DNA from: Woeseia sp964560775
Lineage (GTDB): Bacteria > Pseudomonadota > Gammaproteobacteria > Steroidobacterales > Woeseiaceae
DNA length: 13,059 nt
Reading direction: 5' to 3'
NCBI GenBank assembly: GCA_964560775.1
Contig: CAZLNH010000218.1
Coordinates: 1 to 13,059, forward strand
Below, in pieces: positions 6,021 to 13,059 of the stretch; position 1 is the stretch's first letter, and each line of letters starts with the position of its first letter. The position numbers and the translations under genes were made by a program. Below the pieces are notes generated by a model. The model did not search any database. It had not been told where the DNA came from and was given only the letters and a program-made list of their open reading frames with translations.

Positions 6021-8237
6021 ATGACGGCGGACGTGCACAACATCATCACGCGCAAGAGCATCGGCAATGTAAAAGGTTTGCTGCATTCCCTGGTGCCCCG
6101 CGCGCAGTGCTTCTGCTTCTACGACCTCGCGCGTGAATGCGTCTGGAGCAGCGACGGTGCCGAGGACTATGAAGTCGACAACTACATTGGTGAATTGCCA
6201 ATGGAGATATTGTCCGGTGCCGACCCTGAAGCAGCATTTCTGCGCGGCACGCTGACGTCCGGCCGGACGGTACTGCTGCTTTCGATTGGTGGCGATGATG
6301 GAGAAGCACTTGGCGTGCTCCTCGCCGTGTTCTCGCGCAATGCTGGCAAGTCGTCGTGGTTCAACCCCAACCTGCTCAAGAACACCCTGTTGCCGGCGAC
6401 CGAGGTCATTCGTGACACCCTGGTTCTGCAAAGGCGGTTGCAGGAGCTTGAGGCACGGGCAGCCGCGTCCGAGGATGAACTCAAGCTTGTCTATCGGGTG
6501 GATGAGAAGATTCACGGCACATCCCGAAGTCATTCCGGGCTCGCACAACTCGTCGGACAGAGCGGCCGCTTTCTCGGTATAGCGTACAGTGTGTTGCTGC
6601 TGCCAGCGAAGAGAATTCGCATCAGCGCCACACACGCCAGCTGGAAAAACGTCAACCGGAAGTCGCTCGACAAATACCTGATGGACTCGCTGTACCCGCG
6701 GCTCGATGGCCAGCGCGGCCCGGTAATTTATGAAGTGCCGCCGGTAGCGGGATCGGACAACCCGGCCGAACAAGGGTACCAGGCGATGCTCTGCCCGCTA
6801 TATGATCACGCGGGCAATATTGAAGGCGTCGTCGCACAGCTTGGCCGCGTTTCAGGGGAGCCGTTTACAGCCGGGCACGGACGGTTCATGTCGCACATAG
6901 TGCGCAAGATCGAATACGTTATTCAGCAATCCTTCGATCCGATGACAGGGCTGATGAACCGGCCGGGCTTCGAAGCACAGATTGTCGAGTCGATGAAGGC
7001 GCTTGCGGCCGAAAACGACAGCCACCAGATGATTTATTTTGACCTGGACAACCTGCAACTGCTCAATGATACCTTTGGCCGCACGGCAGGGGACGAGGTT
7101 ATCAAGCGCTTCGGCCAGATTCTCGACGATATGCTGCCGAGGAACGCCGTTGCGACGCGCCTTGCCGACGACGACTTTGCCATTCTTCTCACGCACAGTA
7201 GCGTGGACGAGGCGATCGAACTTGCGACGGCAGTGCGCAAGAACGGAGACCAGCTCCGCTACCTGCAAGGCGACAAGACGCTGCAGGTTACGGTAAGTGC
7301 AGGCGTATCTACCCTCGATACACGCATTTCCGATGAAGGTGAGGTCCTGACGACCGCCCGTATCGCGTGCGACGCCGCCAAGGACCACGGACGAGACCGC
7401 ATCGAAGTCTATGATCGGGACGATCAAAGCATCATACGACGCTATGACGACATGCATCTTGTGTCGGAGATCCAGCGCATGCTTGAAAAAGACGGTTTCG
7501 AGCTTCATGCGCAGCCGATCGTGCCGCTCAACGGCACGAATTGCTCACCGCGATACGAATTGCTACTCAGGATGCACGACAACGACGGCAAGAAGGTTTC
7601 TTCCAGCTCATTCTTCTCAGCAGCAGAGCGTTATCAGCTGATGCCGCAGATCGATCGATGGGTCGTATCCGCCGCAGTTGCGCACCTCGCACCTTTTGCA
7701 GAGTACCTGGTCGAAAGCAAGGCCTCGTTCGCCGTCAACCTCTCCGGCCAGTCGCTTGGTGATGACGAGATTCTGACTTTTATCGAAGAAGAGATCGATG
7801 CCAGCGGAATTCCGGCGTCTGCCCTGTGTTTCGAAGTTACGGAATCCGCGGCGGTCGCAAACCGTCACAAAGCCCAGACGTTTATCAATGCACTGCGCAA
7901 GCGCGGATGCCGGTTTTCGCTCGATGATTTCGGGGCGGGCCTTAGCTCATTTGCCTACCTGAAAAACTTTCGCGTCGACACGTTGAAAATCGACGGCAGT
8001 TTCATCAGGGACATCATGGACAACCGGATTTCCGAGTCCATGGTTGCCGCCATTACACAGGTGGCGAAGGTCATGGAGCTCGACACGGTCGCGGAATACG
8101 TCGAAAGTGACGGCATCAGGAAACTGTTGAAGAAACTCGGCGTCAACTACGCGCAGGGTCATGCAATAGGCAAACCGGTGGAATTCAGCCAGGTCCTTGC
8201 CAAACTTGTGGGCCGCGACGCTGCTTCCGAAGCCTGA
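6021..8237 (+). CDS. Cyclic-di-GMP phosphodiesterase: degenerate GGDEF plus EAL domain
   Basis: A 738-residue soluble signalling protein. Residues 1-135 are an unassigned domain, 136-160 a short coiled coil, and about 160-300 look like a GAF-type sensor. The GGDEF domain (about 305-470) keeps Asp341 and Asn349/Asp350, but its signature reads ADDDF (382-386): both glycines are lost and Glu is Asp. The upstream RxxD inhibitory site reads RNAV (374-377). Cyclase activity is therefore unlikely, though GTP binding as an allosteric input is possible. The EAL domain (about 490-730) has ELL at 513-515 in place of EAL, with the key Glu present, and also NLS (573-575), Glu605, DDFG (635-638), Lys656, AEYVE (691-695) and Gln712, so it should hydrolyse cyclic di-GMP to pGpG. 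No membrane segment is evident. The start at 6021 has a GAGAG ribosome site. The gene appears monocistronic; its target process is unknown. Confidence 0.9.
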   Translation: MTADVHNIITRKSIGNVKGLLHSLVPRAQCFCFYDLARECVWSSDGAEDYEVDNYIGELPMEILSGADPEAAFLRGTLTSGRTVLLLSIGGDDGEALGVLLAVFSRNAGKSSWFNPNLLKNTLLPATEVIRDTLVLQRRLQELEARAAASEDELKLVYRVDEKIHGTSRSHSGLAQLVGQSGRFLGIAYSVLLLPAKRIRISATHASWKNVNRKSLDKYLMDSLYPRLDGQRGPVIYEVPPVAGSDNPAEQGYQAMLCPLYDHAGNIEGVVAQLGRVSGEPFTAGHGRFMSHIVRKIEYVIQQSFDPMTGLMNRPGFEAQIVESMKALAAENDSHQMIYFDLDNLQLLNDTFGRTAGDEVIKRFGQILDDMLPRNAVATRLADDDFAILLTHSSVDEAIELATAVRKNGDQLRYLQGDKTLQVTVSAGVSTLDTRISDEGEVLTTARIACDAAKDHGRDRIEVYDRDDQSIIRRYDDMHLVSEIQRMLEKDGFELHAQPIVPLNGTNCSPRYELLLRMHDNDGKKVSSSSFFSAAERYQLMPQIDRWVVSAAVAHLAPFAEYLVESKASFAVNLSGQSLGDDEILTFIEEEIDASGIPASALCFEVTESAAVANRHKAQTFINALRKRGCRFSLDDFGAGLSSFAYLKNFRVDTLKIDGSFIRDIMDNRISESMVAAITQVAKVMELDTVAEYVESDGIRKLLKKLGVNYAQGHAIGKPVEFSQVLAKLVGRDAASEA

Positions 8238-8348
8238 GCGCGCCGGAGTACCCCAGCCCGAATCGGTTGATACATCGGCATCAACATCAATCCGTGGCCG
8301 CGAAAAGCGCCGTTACGCATTGCGCTCATTATTCTGAACGGAATTCGA

Positions 8349-8354
8349 TAGACT
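8349..8354 (+). promoter_or_regulatory. Possible -10 box at the glnE start
   Basis: TAGACT at 8349-8354 matches 4 of 6 consensus bases and sits 7 nt before the ATG at 8362. No good -35 is present and no Shine-Dalgarno precedes the ATG. Such geometry would give a leaderless glnE mRNA. The rest of the gap 8238-8348 shows nothing else I can support. Confidence 0.25.
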
Positions 8355-8361
8355 GGCACTG

Positions 8362-11259
8362 ATGAGCGATGCTGTCCGATTCGAAGCGCTGCTTGCCGGA
8401 CTGAAAAACGGCCTGCCGACAACGCTGGAACAGCCAGTGCTGTTGTGGCTGGAACGCCTGGCAGGGCAGGATGCCGGTGCACCGGACTGGCTGCACGAAC
8501 ACGCGCCAATCGCCGGAAAGGTGCTGCGGACTGTTGCTGCAAGTGAATTCGCGGCGCAGCAACTGTTACGTCACTGGGAATGGTTCACGACGGCGGTGAC
8601 GGATACGCTGCCGCCGGAATCGGCCGGTAGTGACAGCCGGTTGCCTGCGGATCCTGATGCGACGTTGTTTATGCAATGGCTCCGCAATACACGCAATCGC
8701 GGATTGCTGGGTGTCCTCTGGCGCGACCTGCACGACGAGGCTCCGGTGCCGGAGACTCTCGCTGCCCTGTCGTCGCTGGCGGATCGGCTGATTATTGCGG
8801 CCGAGGAGTATGCACGGCAGGAGCTGGCCGCGCGCTTTGGCTCAGCCCGGGATCCTGAAGGCCGGGTAATCCCGCTGGTCATACTGGCAATGGGCAAGCT
8901 GGGCGGCTGCGAACTCAATTTTTCGTCAGATATCGACCTGATTTTCCTGTATCCGCGGGAAGGCGAGACGGACGGCGCCCGGACACTTGCGGCACAGGAC
9001 TATTTCACCCGGCTGGCCCGCCGCATCGTGGCATTGCTTGAGGATGTGACCGAAGACGGTTTCGTCTACCGGGTTGACACGCGACTGCGGCCTTTCGGTG
9101 ACAGCGGCCCTGTAGTAGCAAGTTTTGCCGCGCTCGAGTCTTACCTCGTAAATCACGGGCGCAGCTGGGAGCGTTACGCGTACGTAAAGGCACGCGTGGT
9201 TACGCCGCCGCATGATGACGCGACAGTGAAATCGCTGCATGCGGAGCTGATCAATCCGTTTGTCTACCGCCGGTATCTCGACTACGGAGTGTTCGAGTCG
9301 CTGCGTGACATGAAGTCCAGGATTGCCGCCGAAGTCCGCAAGCGGGAAATGGCGCGCAATATCAAGCTCGGGCCGGGCGGCATCCGGGAGATTGAGTTCA
9401 TCGTCCAGTCGTTGCAACTCGTGCGTGGCGGTAACATGCGGCCACTTCAATGCAGCAGCCTCCAGCAGGCGCTCAAGGTGCTGCGCGAGGTCAAGGAAAT
9501 CGGTTACAGCACGGCAGCCGATCTGGACCGAACGTACTGCTTCCTGCGCCGCCTCGAGAATTTCCTGCAGGCATTGCGCGATCAGCAAACGCATGACCTG
9601 CCGACAAACCGTGCCGACCAGGCGCGGTTGGCGCTGGCACTCAGTTACCCTGACTGGGACCACCTCAACGCGGACATCAAGCGTCACCGGGCGTTCGTCA
9701 ACAGCCAGTTCGCCGAAGTGGCGTTTCGGGGCGAAGGCGAGCGCGAATCCTCTGCACTGACTGCAGCGCTGTCTCGCTGCTGCAATACCGACTGCAGTGA
9801 ATCGGACTGGCAAGCAACGTTCGCCGATGAAGGTTACTGCAACCCGCGGGAGTTGGCGGTAATCATCAGCGAGTTTTTGTCTTCAAGGGCAACACAACAA
9901 GTTGATGCCACGGCAGGCAAACGGTTAAAGGCACTGCTGCCCGGTCTTTTGGGTTTATTGCAGAACAAATCGCAGCCCGATGTGGTGCTGAAGCGGCTGC
10001 TTGGAATCCTCGCGGAGGTGCTGAGGCGCAGTGCATACGTGGCCTTGCTCAACGAAAACAGCGCTGCCCTGGAAAGACTCGTCGACCTCTGTGAGCGCAG
10101 CGGCTACCTGGCGGATGAAATCGCCCGCTTCCCGCTGTTGCTTGATGAAATGCTTGATCCACGCCTGTATTCGGCCCGGCTGACCGCCGACTTGCTGCGC
10201 GATGATGCCCGGGAGCGGCTTGCGAGTCTCGGCGACACCGACAGCGAGCGACAGGTCGAAGCACTCGCCCAGTTCCAGCGTGCCGCGTTGTTTCGCGTGG
10301 CGGCTGCTGATTTCAGCGGCCAGCTGCCGGTTATGAAAGTCAGTGACCGCCTGACGGATCTGGCAGAGATTGTCCTCGGGCATGCGTTGCGCATTGCATG
10401 GCAGGACACGGTTCTGAAATTCGGCGCGCCCGGTTTCTCGGACAATGGTGACAGGCAGGCCGCCGGCATCGGCGTAATCGCCTACGGCAAACTTGGCGGC
10501 ATCGAATTGTCCTACCGCTCCGATCTGGACCTCGTGTTCCTGCATGACTCACGCGGCACGGAGCAGCACACCGACGGTGCCAGGGAACTCGACAACGGCG
10601 TATTTTTCGCGCGCCTGGCGCGCCGGCTGGTGCATTTCCTGACCGTGCAAACGGGCTCGGGTGCATTGTACGAAGTGGACACTCGGCTACGCCCGAGCGG
10701 GCGAGCCGGGATGCTGGTAACGAGCGTCGATGCCTTCGAGCGGTACCAGGCCGAGAATGCATGGACCTGGGAACATCAGGCCCTGCTTCGCGCACGACCG
10801 GTTGCCGGCAGCACACGGGTTGCCAGGGAGTTCGAACGCATCCGGTCGCAAACCCTTGAACATCGTGTCAATCGCGAAACGCTGCGCGATGACGTGCGCT
10901 CAATGCGCCAGAAAATGCGGGCAGAGCTGGATGACAGCGCCAGCGAAAGTTTCGATCTGAAGCAAGGCGCGGGCGGCATCGGTGATATTGAATTCCTCGT
11001 CCAGTACCTTGTACTGATTAACGCCGCGAAGCATGCAGAGGTTATCCACTATTCCGACAACATTCGGCAACTCGGCACCCTGGGTGCCGTCGGGGCGCTG
11101 GATGATCGGGATGTCCGGCACCTCCAGGATACCTATCGCCGCTACCGGACGCGTCTGCATCACCTGTCGCTGGATGAACGGCCACCGCTGGCGGAGCCCC
11201 GGGAATTCTCCGCCGAACGGGCACTCGTGCGGGACCTGTGGGACCGGATCCTCGGTTAG
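8362..11259 (+). CDS. glnE: Bifunctional glutamine synthetase adenylyltransferase/deadenylylase
   Basis: GlnE switches glutamine synthetase off by attaching AMP to a tyrosine of GlnA and on again by phosphorolytic removal, under PII (GlnB) control; it is central to nitrogen regulation in the cytoplasm. Both nucleotidyltransferase cores are present. The N-terminal deadenylylase has GKLGGCELNFSSDIDL at 178-193 (Asp190, Asp192) and GPGGIREIEF at 337-346. The C-terminal adenylylase has GKLGGIELSYRSDLDL at 709-724 (Asp721, Asp723) and GAGGIGDIEF at 869-878. A helical region links them (about 440-680). At 965 residues it is close to the usual length of about 945, with no frameshift. The ATG at 8362 has no ribosome site, but no better in-frame start is evident. 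The gene is followed on the same strand by a small zinc-finger gene with its own promoter. Confidence 0.96.
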   Translation: MSDAVRFEALLAGLKNGLPTTLEQPVLLWLERLAGQDAGAPDWLHEHAPIAGKVLRTVAASEFAAQQLLRHWEWFTTAVTDTLPPESAGSDSRLPADPDATLFMQWLRNTRNRGLLGVLWRDLHDEAPVPETLAALSSLADRLIIAAEEYARQELAARFGSARDPEGRVIPLVILAMGKLGGCELNFSSDIDLIFLYPREGETDGARTLAAQDYFTRLARRIVALLEDVTEDGFVYRVDTRLRPFGDSGPVVASFAALESYLVNHGRSWERYAYVKARVVTPPHDDATVKSLHAELINPFVYRRYLDYGVFESLRDMKSRIAAEVRKREMARNIKLGPGGIREIEFIVQSLQLVRGGNMRPLQCSSLQQALKVLREVKEIGYSTAADLDRTYCFLRRLENFLQALRDQQTHDLPTNRADQARLALALSYPDWDHLNADIKRHRAFVNSQFAEVAFRGEGERESSALTAALSRCCNTDCSESDWQATFADEGYCNPRELAVIISEFLSSRATQQVDATAGKRLKALLPGLLGLLQNKSQPDVVLKRLLGILAEVLRRSAYVALLNENSAALERLVDLCERSGYLADEIARFPLLLDEMLDPRLYSARLTADLLRDDARERLASLGDTDSERQVEALAQFQRAALFRVAAADFSGQLPVMKVSDRLTDLAEIVLGHALRIAWQDTVLKFGAPGFSDNGDRQAAGIGVIAYGKLGGIELSYRSDLDLVFLHDSRGTEQHTDGARELDNGVFFARLARRLVHFLTVQTGSGALYEVDTRLRPSGRAGMLVTSVDAFERYQAENAWTWEHQALLRARPVAGSTRVAREFERIRSQTLEHRVNRETLRDDVRSMRQKMRAELDDSASESFDLKQGAGGIGDIEFLVQYLVLINAAKHAEVIHYSDNIRQLGTLGAVGALDDRDVRHLQDTYRRYRTRLHHLSLDERPPLAEPREFSAERALVRDLWDRILG

Positions 11260-11275
11260 CCGGCGCTGCGCCGGC
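11259..11275 (+). terminator. Hairpin at the glnE stop codon
   Basis: GCCGGCGC and GCGCCGGC flank a single T, giving a perfect 17-nt dyad that starts on the last base of the glnE stop codon. No T-run follows directly. It could reduce read-through into the next gene, whose -10 box begins only 5 nt later. Confidence 0.35.
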
Positions 11276-11277
11276 AT

Positions 11278-11286
11278 TGCTATACT
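11278..11286 (+). promoter_or_regulatory. Extended -10 promoter of the zinc-finger gene
   Basis: TGCTATACT at 11278-11286 combines the extended TGn element with TATACT (5 of 6 consensus bases). No -35 is needed with this element, and none is seen because the upstream DNA is the glnE hairpin. Transcription should start near 11293. Confidence 0.55.
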
Positions 11287-11319
11287 CGCATTTTGGCCCT
11301 ACAGCGAGAATGCACGGAC

Positions 11320-11544
11320 GTGGCAGCGAAATCAGGCTCAATTGACCAGAACCTTATCCCGGCGAATGCGCAGCAGCGGTATGAGGTACGGCCGTCGGAT
11401 CTGCCGTTGTCCTGCCCGATGCCCGGCATGTATTTGTGGAATTCCCATCCACGTGTCTATCTCCCCATTAAGGAAACCGGCGAGGCCAAGTGTGGCTACT
11501 GCGGCGCGTCTTATTACCTCAGCGGCGCAGACCAACAGCATTGA
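11320..11544 (+). CDS. Small CHCC-type zinc-finger domain protein
   Basis: A 74-residue protein with the zf-CHCC pattern: CPMPGMYLWNSHPRVYLPI followed by CGYCGASYYL, giving Cys, His, Cys, Cys as likely zinc ligands. The same domain occurs in the mitochondrial complex I subunit NDUFS6; in bacteria these small proteins have no firmly established role. The frame is open from a TTG at 11293, but that codon lies at the predicted transcription start. The GTG at 11320 has a modest purine-rich site (CGAGAA) about 10 nt upstream and gives a typical length. The ATG at 11309 is out of frame. It has its own promoter after glnE and is convergent with the GT-9 gene. A possible hairpin (GACGC 11543-11547 with GCGTC 11561-11565) overlaps the stop. 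Confidence 0.82.
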   Translation: MAAKSGSIDQNLIPANAQQRYEVRPSDLPLSCPMPGMYLWNSHPRVYLPIKETGEAKCGYCGASYYLSGADQQH

Positions 11545-11690
11545 CGCGGCAAAGACCCCGGCGTCTGTTGAGATCGTGTGGCGAACGTCGCCGAAAGCAG
11601 CAAAAATACCCGAATCTCGGCGAGGGCTAGCAGAGCGAAGTTGCGACACCGCATTCCGGAGGCCATCTCGCCGCTAAGTTGTTCGGCAGG

Positions 11691-11738
11691 TCACTTAAAA
11701 ATCACTAAAAGTTGCCAAATGTCGATAAGAGGTCGATA
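11691..11738. repeat. Two pairs of direct repeats, each with 11-bp period
   Basis: TCACTTAAAA (11691-11700) is followed by TCACTAAAA (11702-11710), and GTCGATA (11721-11727) by GTCGATA (11732-11738). Each pair repeats after 11 bp, one helical turn, and the two pairs are offset by 30 bp. This puts related sequence on one face of the DNA, as in tandem protein-binding sites. The second pair is also part of the hairpin dyad. Confidence 0.45.
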
Positions 11739-11745
11739 TCTGGCA
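11696..11745 (-). terminator. Probable intrinsic terminator of the GT-9 gene
   Basis: TGCCA (11713-11717) pairs with TGGCA (11741-11745); after one A-C mismatch the stem continues 7 more pairs (11719-11725 with 11733-11739, one of them a G-T wobble), leaving a 7-nt loop. In the minus-strand transcript this hairpin is followed by an interrupted T-rich tail (ACTTTTAGTGATTTTT), as expected of a terminator, about 90 nt after the GT-9 stop. The stem is not very G+C-rich, so efficiency is uncertain. Confidence 0.45.
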
Positions 11746-11836
11746 TGGCGCATCGTGACGACTGCAGGTCCGCCAGCAAGGCCGCTAAGATCCGCGAAAG
11801 TGAGCTAAATATGCGGGTAAAAGATACGAATGGCTC

Positions 11837-12922
11837 TTATCGCGACAGGTTTACAACACCTGCCGAGGGGCTGAACAGGGCATCGATGGCGGCGTTCACC
11901 CGTCCCAGCCGAATCAGCCCCATTGCCCGCGGCTCACGCACGCGCACGCCCCAGCGCAACGAGTCCGGTTCCTTGCCGAGAAACGTCCGGCTTGCCTCGG
12001 GATAGGCGTTGATCGTCAGGTCGCGACAAATATAGGGTCCGGTGCGGTCCGGGTTTGACGTCGCATACAGGCCGATCACAGGCGTCTGCACCGCTGTCGC
12101 GAGGTGAGCGGGGCCCGAGTCGGGGCAGAGCACCGCGTCTGCCGCCTCGATCAGCGCCAGCAACTGCTTCAGGCTCGTCTGGCCAACCAGGTTATCGACC
12201 CCGCTGCCCGCAAGCCGGGTAATGGCTTGCCCGTACTCTTGTTCAATTGCGGATGCGCCACCGGTGACCAGCACGCGGCAGTCGAACTTGTGCAACGCAT
12301 GCCGCGCGGCCGCCGCGTAGTTCTCGACGCTCCAGTTTCGATGGTTTCGCGAACGCTGGTTGCTGCACGGGCTGATAACGAACAGCCGCCGGTGCTCACT
12401 GCGGTACTGCGCGGCAAAGTCGCGATGGGCGTCAGACAGCGGGATGTCCCAGCGCAACGGCCGTTCCCCGACACCGAGAAAGCGGGCGAACGCCATCATC
12501 CCGTCAAGAACATGCTGTCGTGGGACGGGCGGGATGCGGTGACGGGTCAGCAGCCACTGTCCGTCGCGGGCGCGCGCGAGATCGTAGCCGACCTTGTGTT
12601 TCGAACTTATAAGCGGGTAGATCAGGTTGGCGCGCAGAGACGCATGCATGCAAAGGACGGCGTCGTAGGACCGGCCGCGCAGATGATGCCGTAACTCGCG
12701 GTAGGCTGCCGCCCCTGCCGATTTGTCGAAGATGGTAAACTCGATGTCCGCGATGTCGCTCAACAAGGCCGCTTCGACCTTGCCGATGATCCAGGTAATC
12801 CGCGTTTCGGGCCACGTATCCTGGATCGCGCGCACGACGGCCAGGGCATGGCAGGTGTCGCCAACTGACGAAAGCCGCACGACGCACAAAGTTGCCGGAG
12901 GCGACAGGCGAAACATGGACAT
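11837..12922 (-). CDS. Glycosyltransferase family 9 (LPS heptosyltransferase-like)
   Basis: A 361-residue GT-B enzyme of family 9, which includes the ADP-heptose:LPS heptosyltransferases WaaC and WaaF that build the inner core at the cytoplasmic face of the inner membrane. The N-terminal half opens with VVRLSSVGDTCHAL, where Asp22 matches the conserved SS-x-GD position near the catalytic site. The C-terminal half has RNWSVENYAA, the LVTGG strand, and the nucleotide-sugar motif CPDSGPAHLA (about 266-275) followed by TPVIGLYATSNPDRTGPY. Length is typical. The ATG at 12922 was chosen because GGGAT lies about 5 nt upstream; a GTG at 12943 and an ATG at 12916 are alternatives. It diverges from a probable gene at the window edge. 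Heptosyltransferase I, II or another GT-9 acceptor cannot be decided here, so no symbol is given. Confidence 0.87.
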   Translation of the reverse strand: MSMFRLSPPATLCVVRLSSVGDTCHALAVVRAIQDTWPETRITWIIGKVEAALLSDIADIEFTIFDKSAGAAAYRELRHHLRGRSYDAVLCMHASLRANLIYPLISSKHKVGYDLARARDGQWLLTRHRIPPVPRQHVLDGMMAFARFLGVGERPLRWDIPLSDAHRDFAAQYRSEHRRLFVISPCSNQRSRNHRNWSVENYAAAARHALHKFDCRVLVTGGASAIEQEYGQAITRLAGSGVDNLVGQTSLKQLLALIEAADAVLCPDSGPAHLATAVQTPVIGLYATSNPDRTGPYICRDLTINAYPEASRTFLGKEPDSLRWGVRVREPRAMGLIRLGRVNAAIDALFSPSAGVVNLSR

Positions 12923-12972
12923 CAATCCCGCACAAACGGCCACGCGGCAACGTGCGTGCTGGCTTCCCGGGT

Positions 12973-12978
12973 TATGAT
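12973..12978 (+). promoter_or_regulatory. Possible -10 box of the gene at the right edge
   Basis: TATGAT at 12973-12978 matches 5 of 6 bases of the -10 consensus, in the divergent gap before the rightmost reading frame. No clear -35 is visible 16-18 bp upstream. Confidence 0.35.
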
Positions 12979-12994
12979 GTGCGTCCGTGTTTCC

Positions 12995-13059
12995 ATGTCT
13001 GTAGCCTTGCGCGTCACATTTGATCGTTGGGATAAGGGCGCTGTCAGCAAAAAGGACGG
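12995..13059 (+). CDS. Possible 5' end of a gene running off the window
   Basis: From the ATG at 12995 the frame stays open to the window end (begins MSVALRVTFDRWDKGAVS), and it lies 16 nt after a -10-like TATGAT, divergent from the GT-9 gene. In-frame ATGs at 12974 and 12977 overlap that box. No Shine-Dalgarno precedes 12995. Alternatively AAAAAGGACGG at 13049-13059 is the ribosome site of a gene starting just beyond the edge. About 21 residues are too few to assign a family; an LPS-related function is only suggested by the neighbour. Confidence 0.35.
   Translation, partial: MSVALRVTFDRWDKGAVSKKD

Larger units (their letters stand above)
11545..11836. other. Intergenic region between convergent genes
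   Basis: No credible protein gene in 292 bp. It holds a small hairpin (GGCGA/TCGCC, 11580-11592), two copies of CCGCTAAG (11671-11678 and 11783-11790), the phased repeats at 11691-11738 and the dyad at 11713-11745. A/T content in 11691-11740 is clearly higher than in the flanking genes. An unannotated small RNA cannot be ruled out. Confidence 0.5.

Noticed and set aside
8926..9813. A 295-codon minus-strand open frame inside glnE
   Set aside because: It lies wholly within the intact glnE coding sequence, lacks any recognisable domain, and is best explained as a codon-bias shadow.
11712..12005. A 97-codon plus-strand open frame entering the GT-9 gene from the intergenic region
   Set aside because: Most of it overlaps the 3' part of the convergent GT-9 gene, its start lies inside a hairpin, and it has no ribosome site or recognisable domain.
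12104..12694. A 196-codon plus-strand open frame inside the GT-9 gene
   Set aside because: The minus-strand frame carries the family-9 motifs through this whole stretch; the plus-strand product resembles nothing known to me.
1..13059. Sigma-54 -24/-12 promoters, CRISPR arrays, transposase genes and phage or defence modules
   Set aside because: I scanned for TGGCAC-type promoter elements, regularly spaced repeats and mobile-element genes and saw none that hold up; the window reads as ordinary chromosomal genes.

Overview
The window comes from a bacterial chromosome with fairly high G+C by eye. Gene content points to a gammaproteobacterium: a YgiM/TIGR04211-type SH3 membrane protein, a two-domain GlnE, a CysB-type DNA-binding domain beside a cysteine synthase gene, a PBP4-type peptidase and a heptosyltransferase-family enzyme. 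I cannot name a genus. No rRNA, tRNA, CRISPR array, insertion sequence or phage gene is visible.

Left part (1-4180), plus strand: a PAS-PAS-AAA+-Fis enhancer-binding protein for sigma-54 promoters; a PBP4-like D-Ala-D-Ala carboxypeptidase (dacB); then a YgiM-type SH3/coiled-coil/one-membrane-helix protein. The first gene sits behind a good sigma-70-like promoter overlapped by two direct repeats 22 bp apart, and its ATG falls about where transcription should begin.

Middle part (4181-8237): a very short minus-strand gene encodes only the DNA-binding domain of a CysB-type LysR regulator, with no effector-binding domain. It diverges from a complete O-acetylserine sulfhydrylase gene (cysK type) across about 270 bp. 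Downstream, after an extremely G+C-rich self-complementary tract, lies a cyclic-di-GMP gene with a degenerate GGDEF domain and an EAL domain that keeps its key residues.

Right part (8238-13059): glnE (965 codons), a small CHCC zinc-finger protein gene with an extended -10 promoter, a 292-bp intergenic region with a hairpin and 11-bp-phased repeats, a convergent GT-9 heptosyltransferase-type gene, and the probable start of a divergent plus-strand gene at the edge.

Functionally this is mostly a housekeeping region (peptidoglycan, nitrogen control, cysteine synthesis, LPS core) with two signalling genes. I see no unambiguous new multi-gene system. The most unusual item is the stand-alone CysB-type DNA-binding domain facing cysK. 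The phased repeats at the first gene and between the zinc-finger and GT-9 genes come next.
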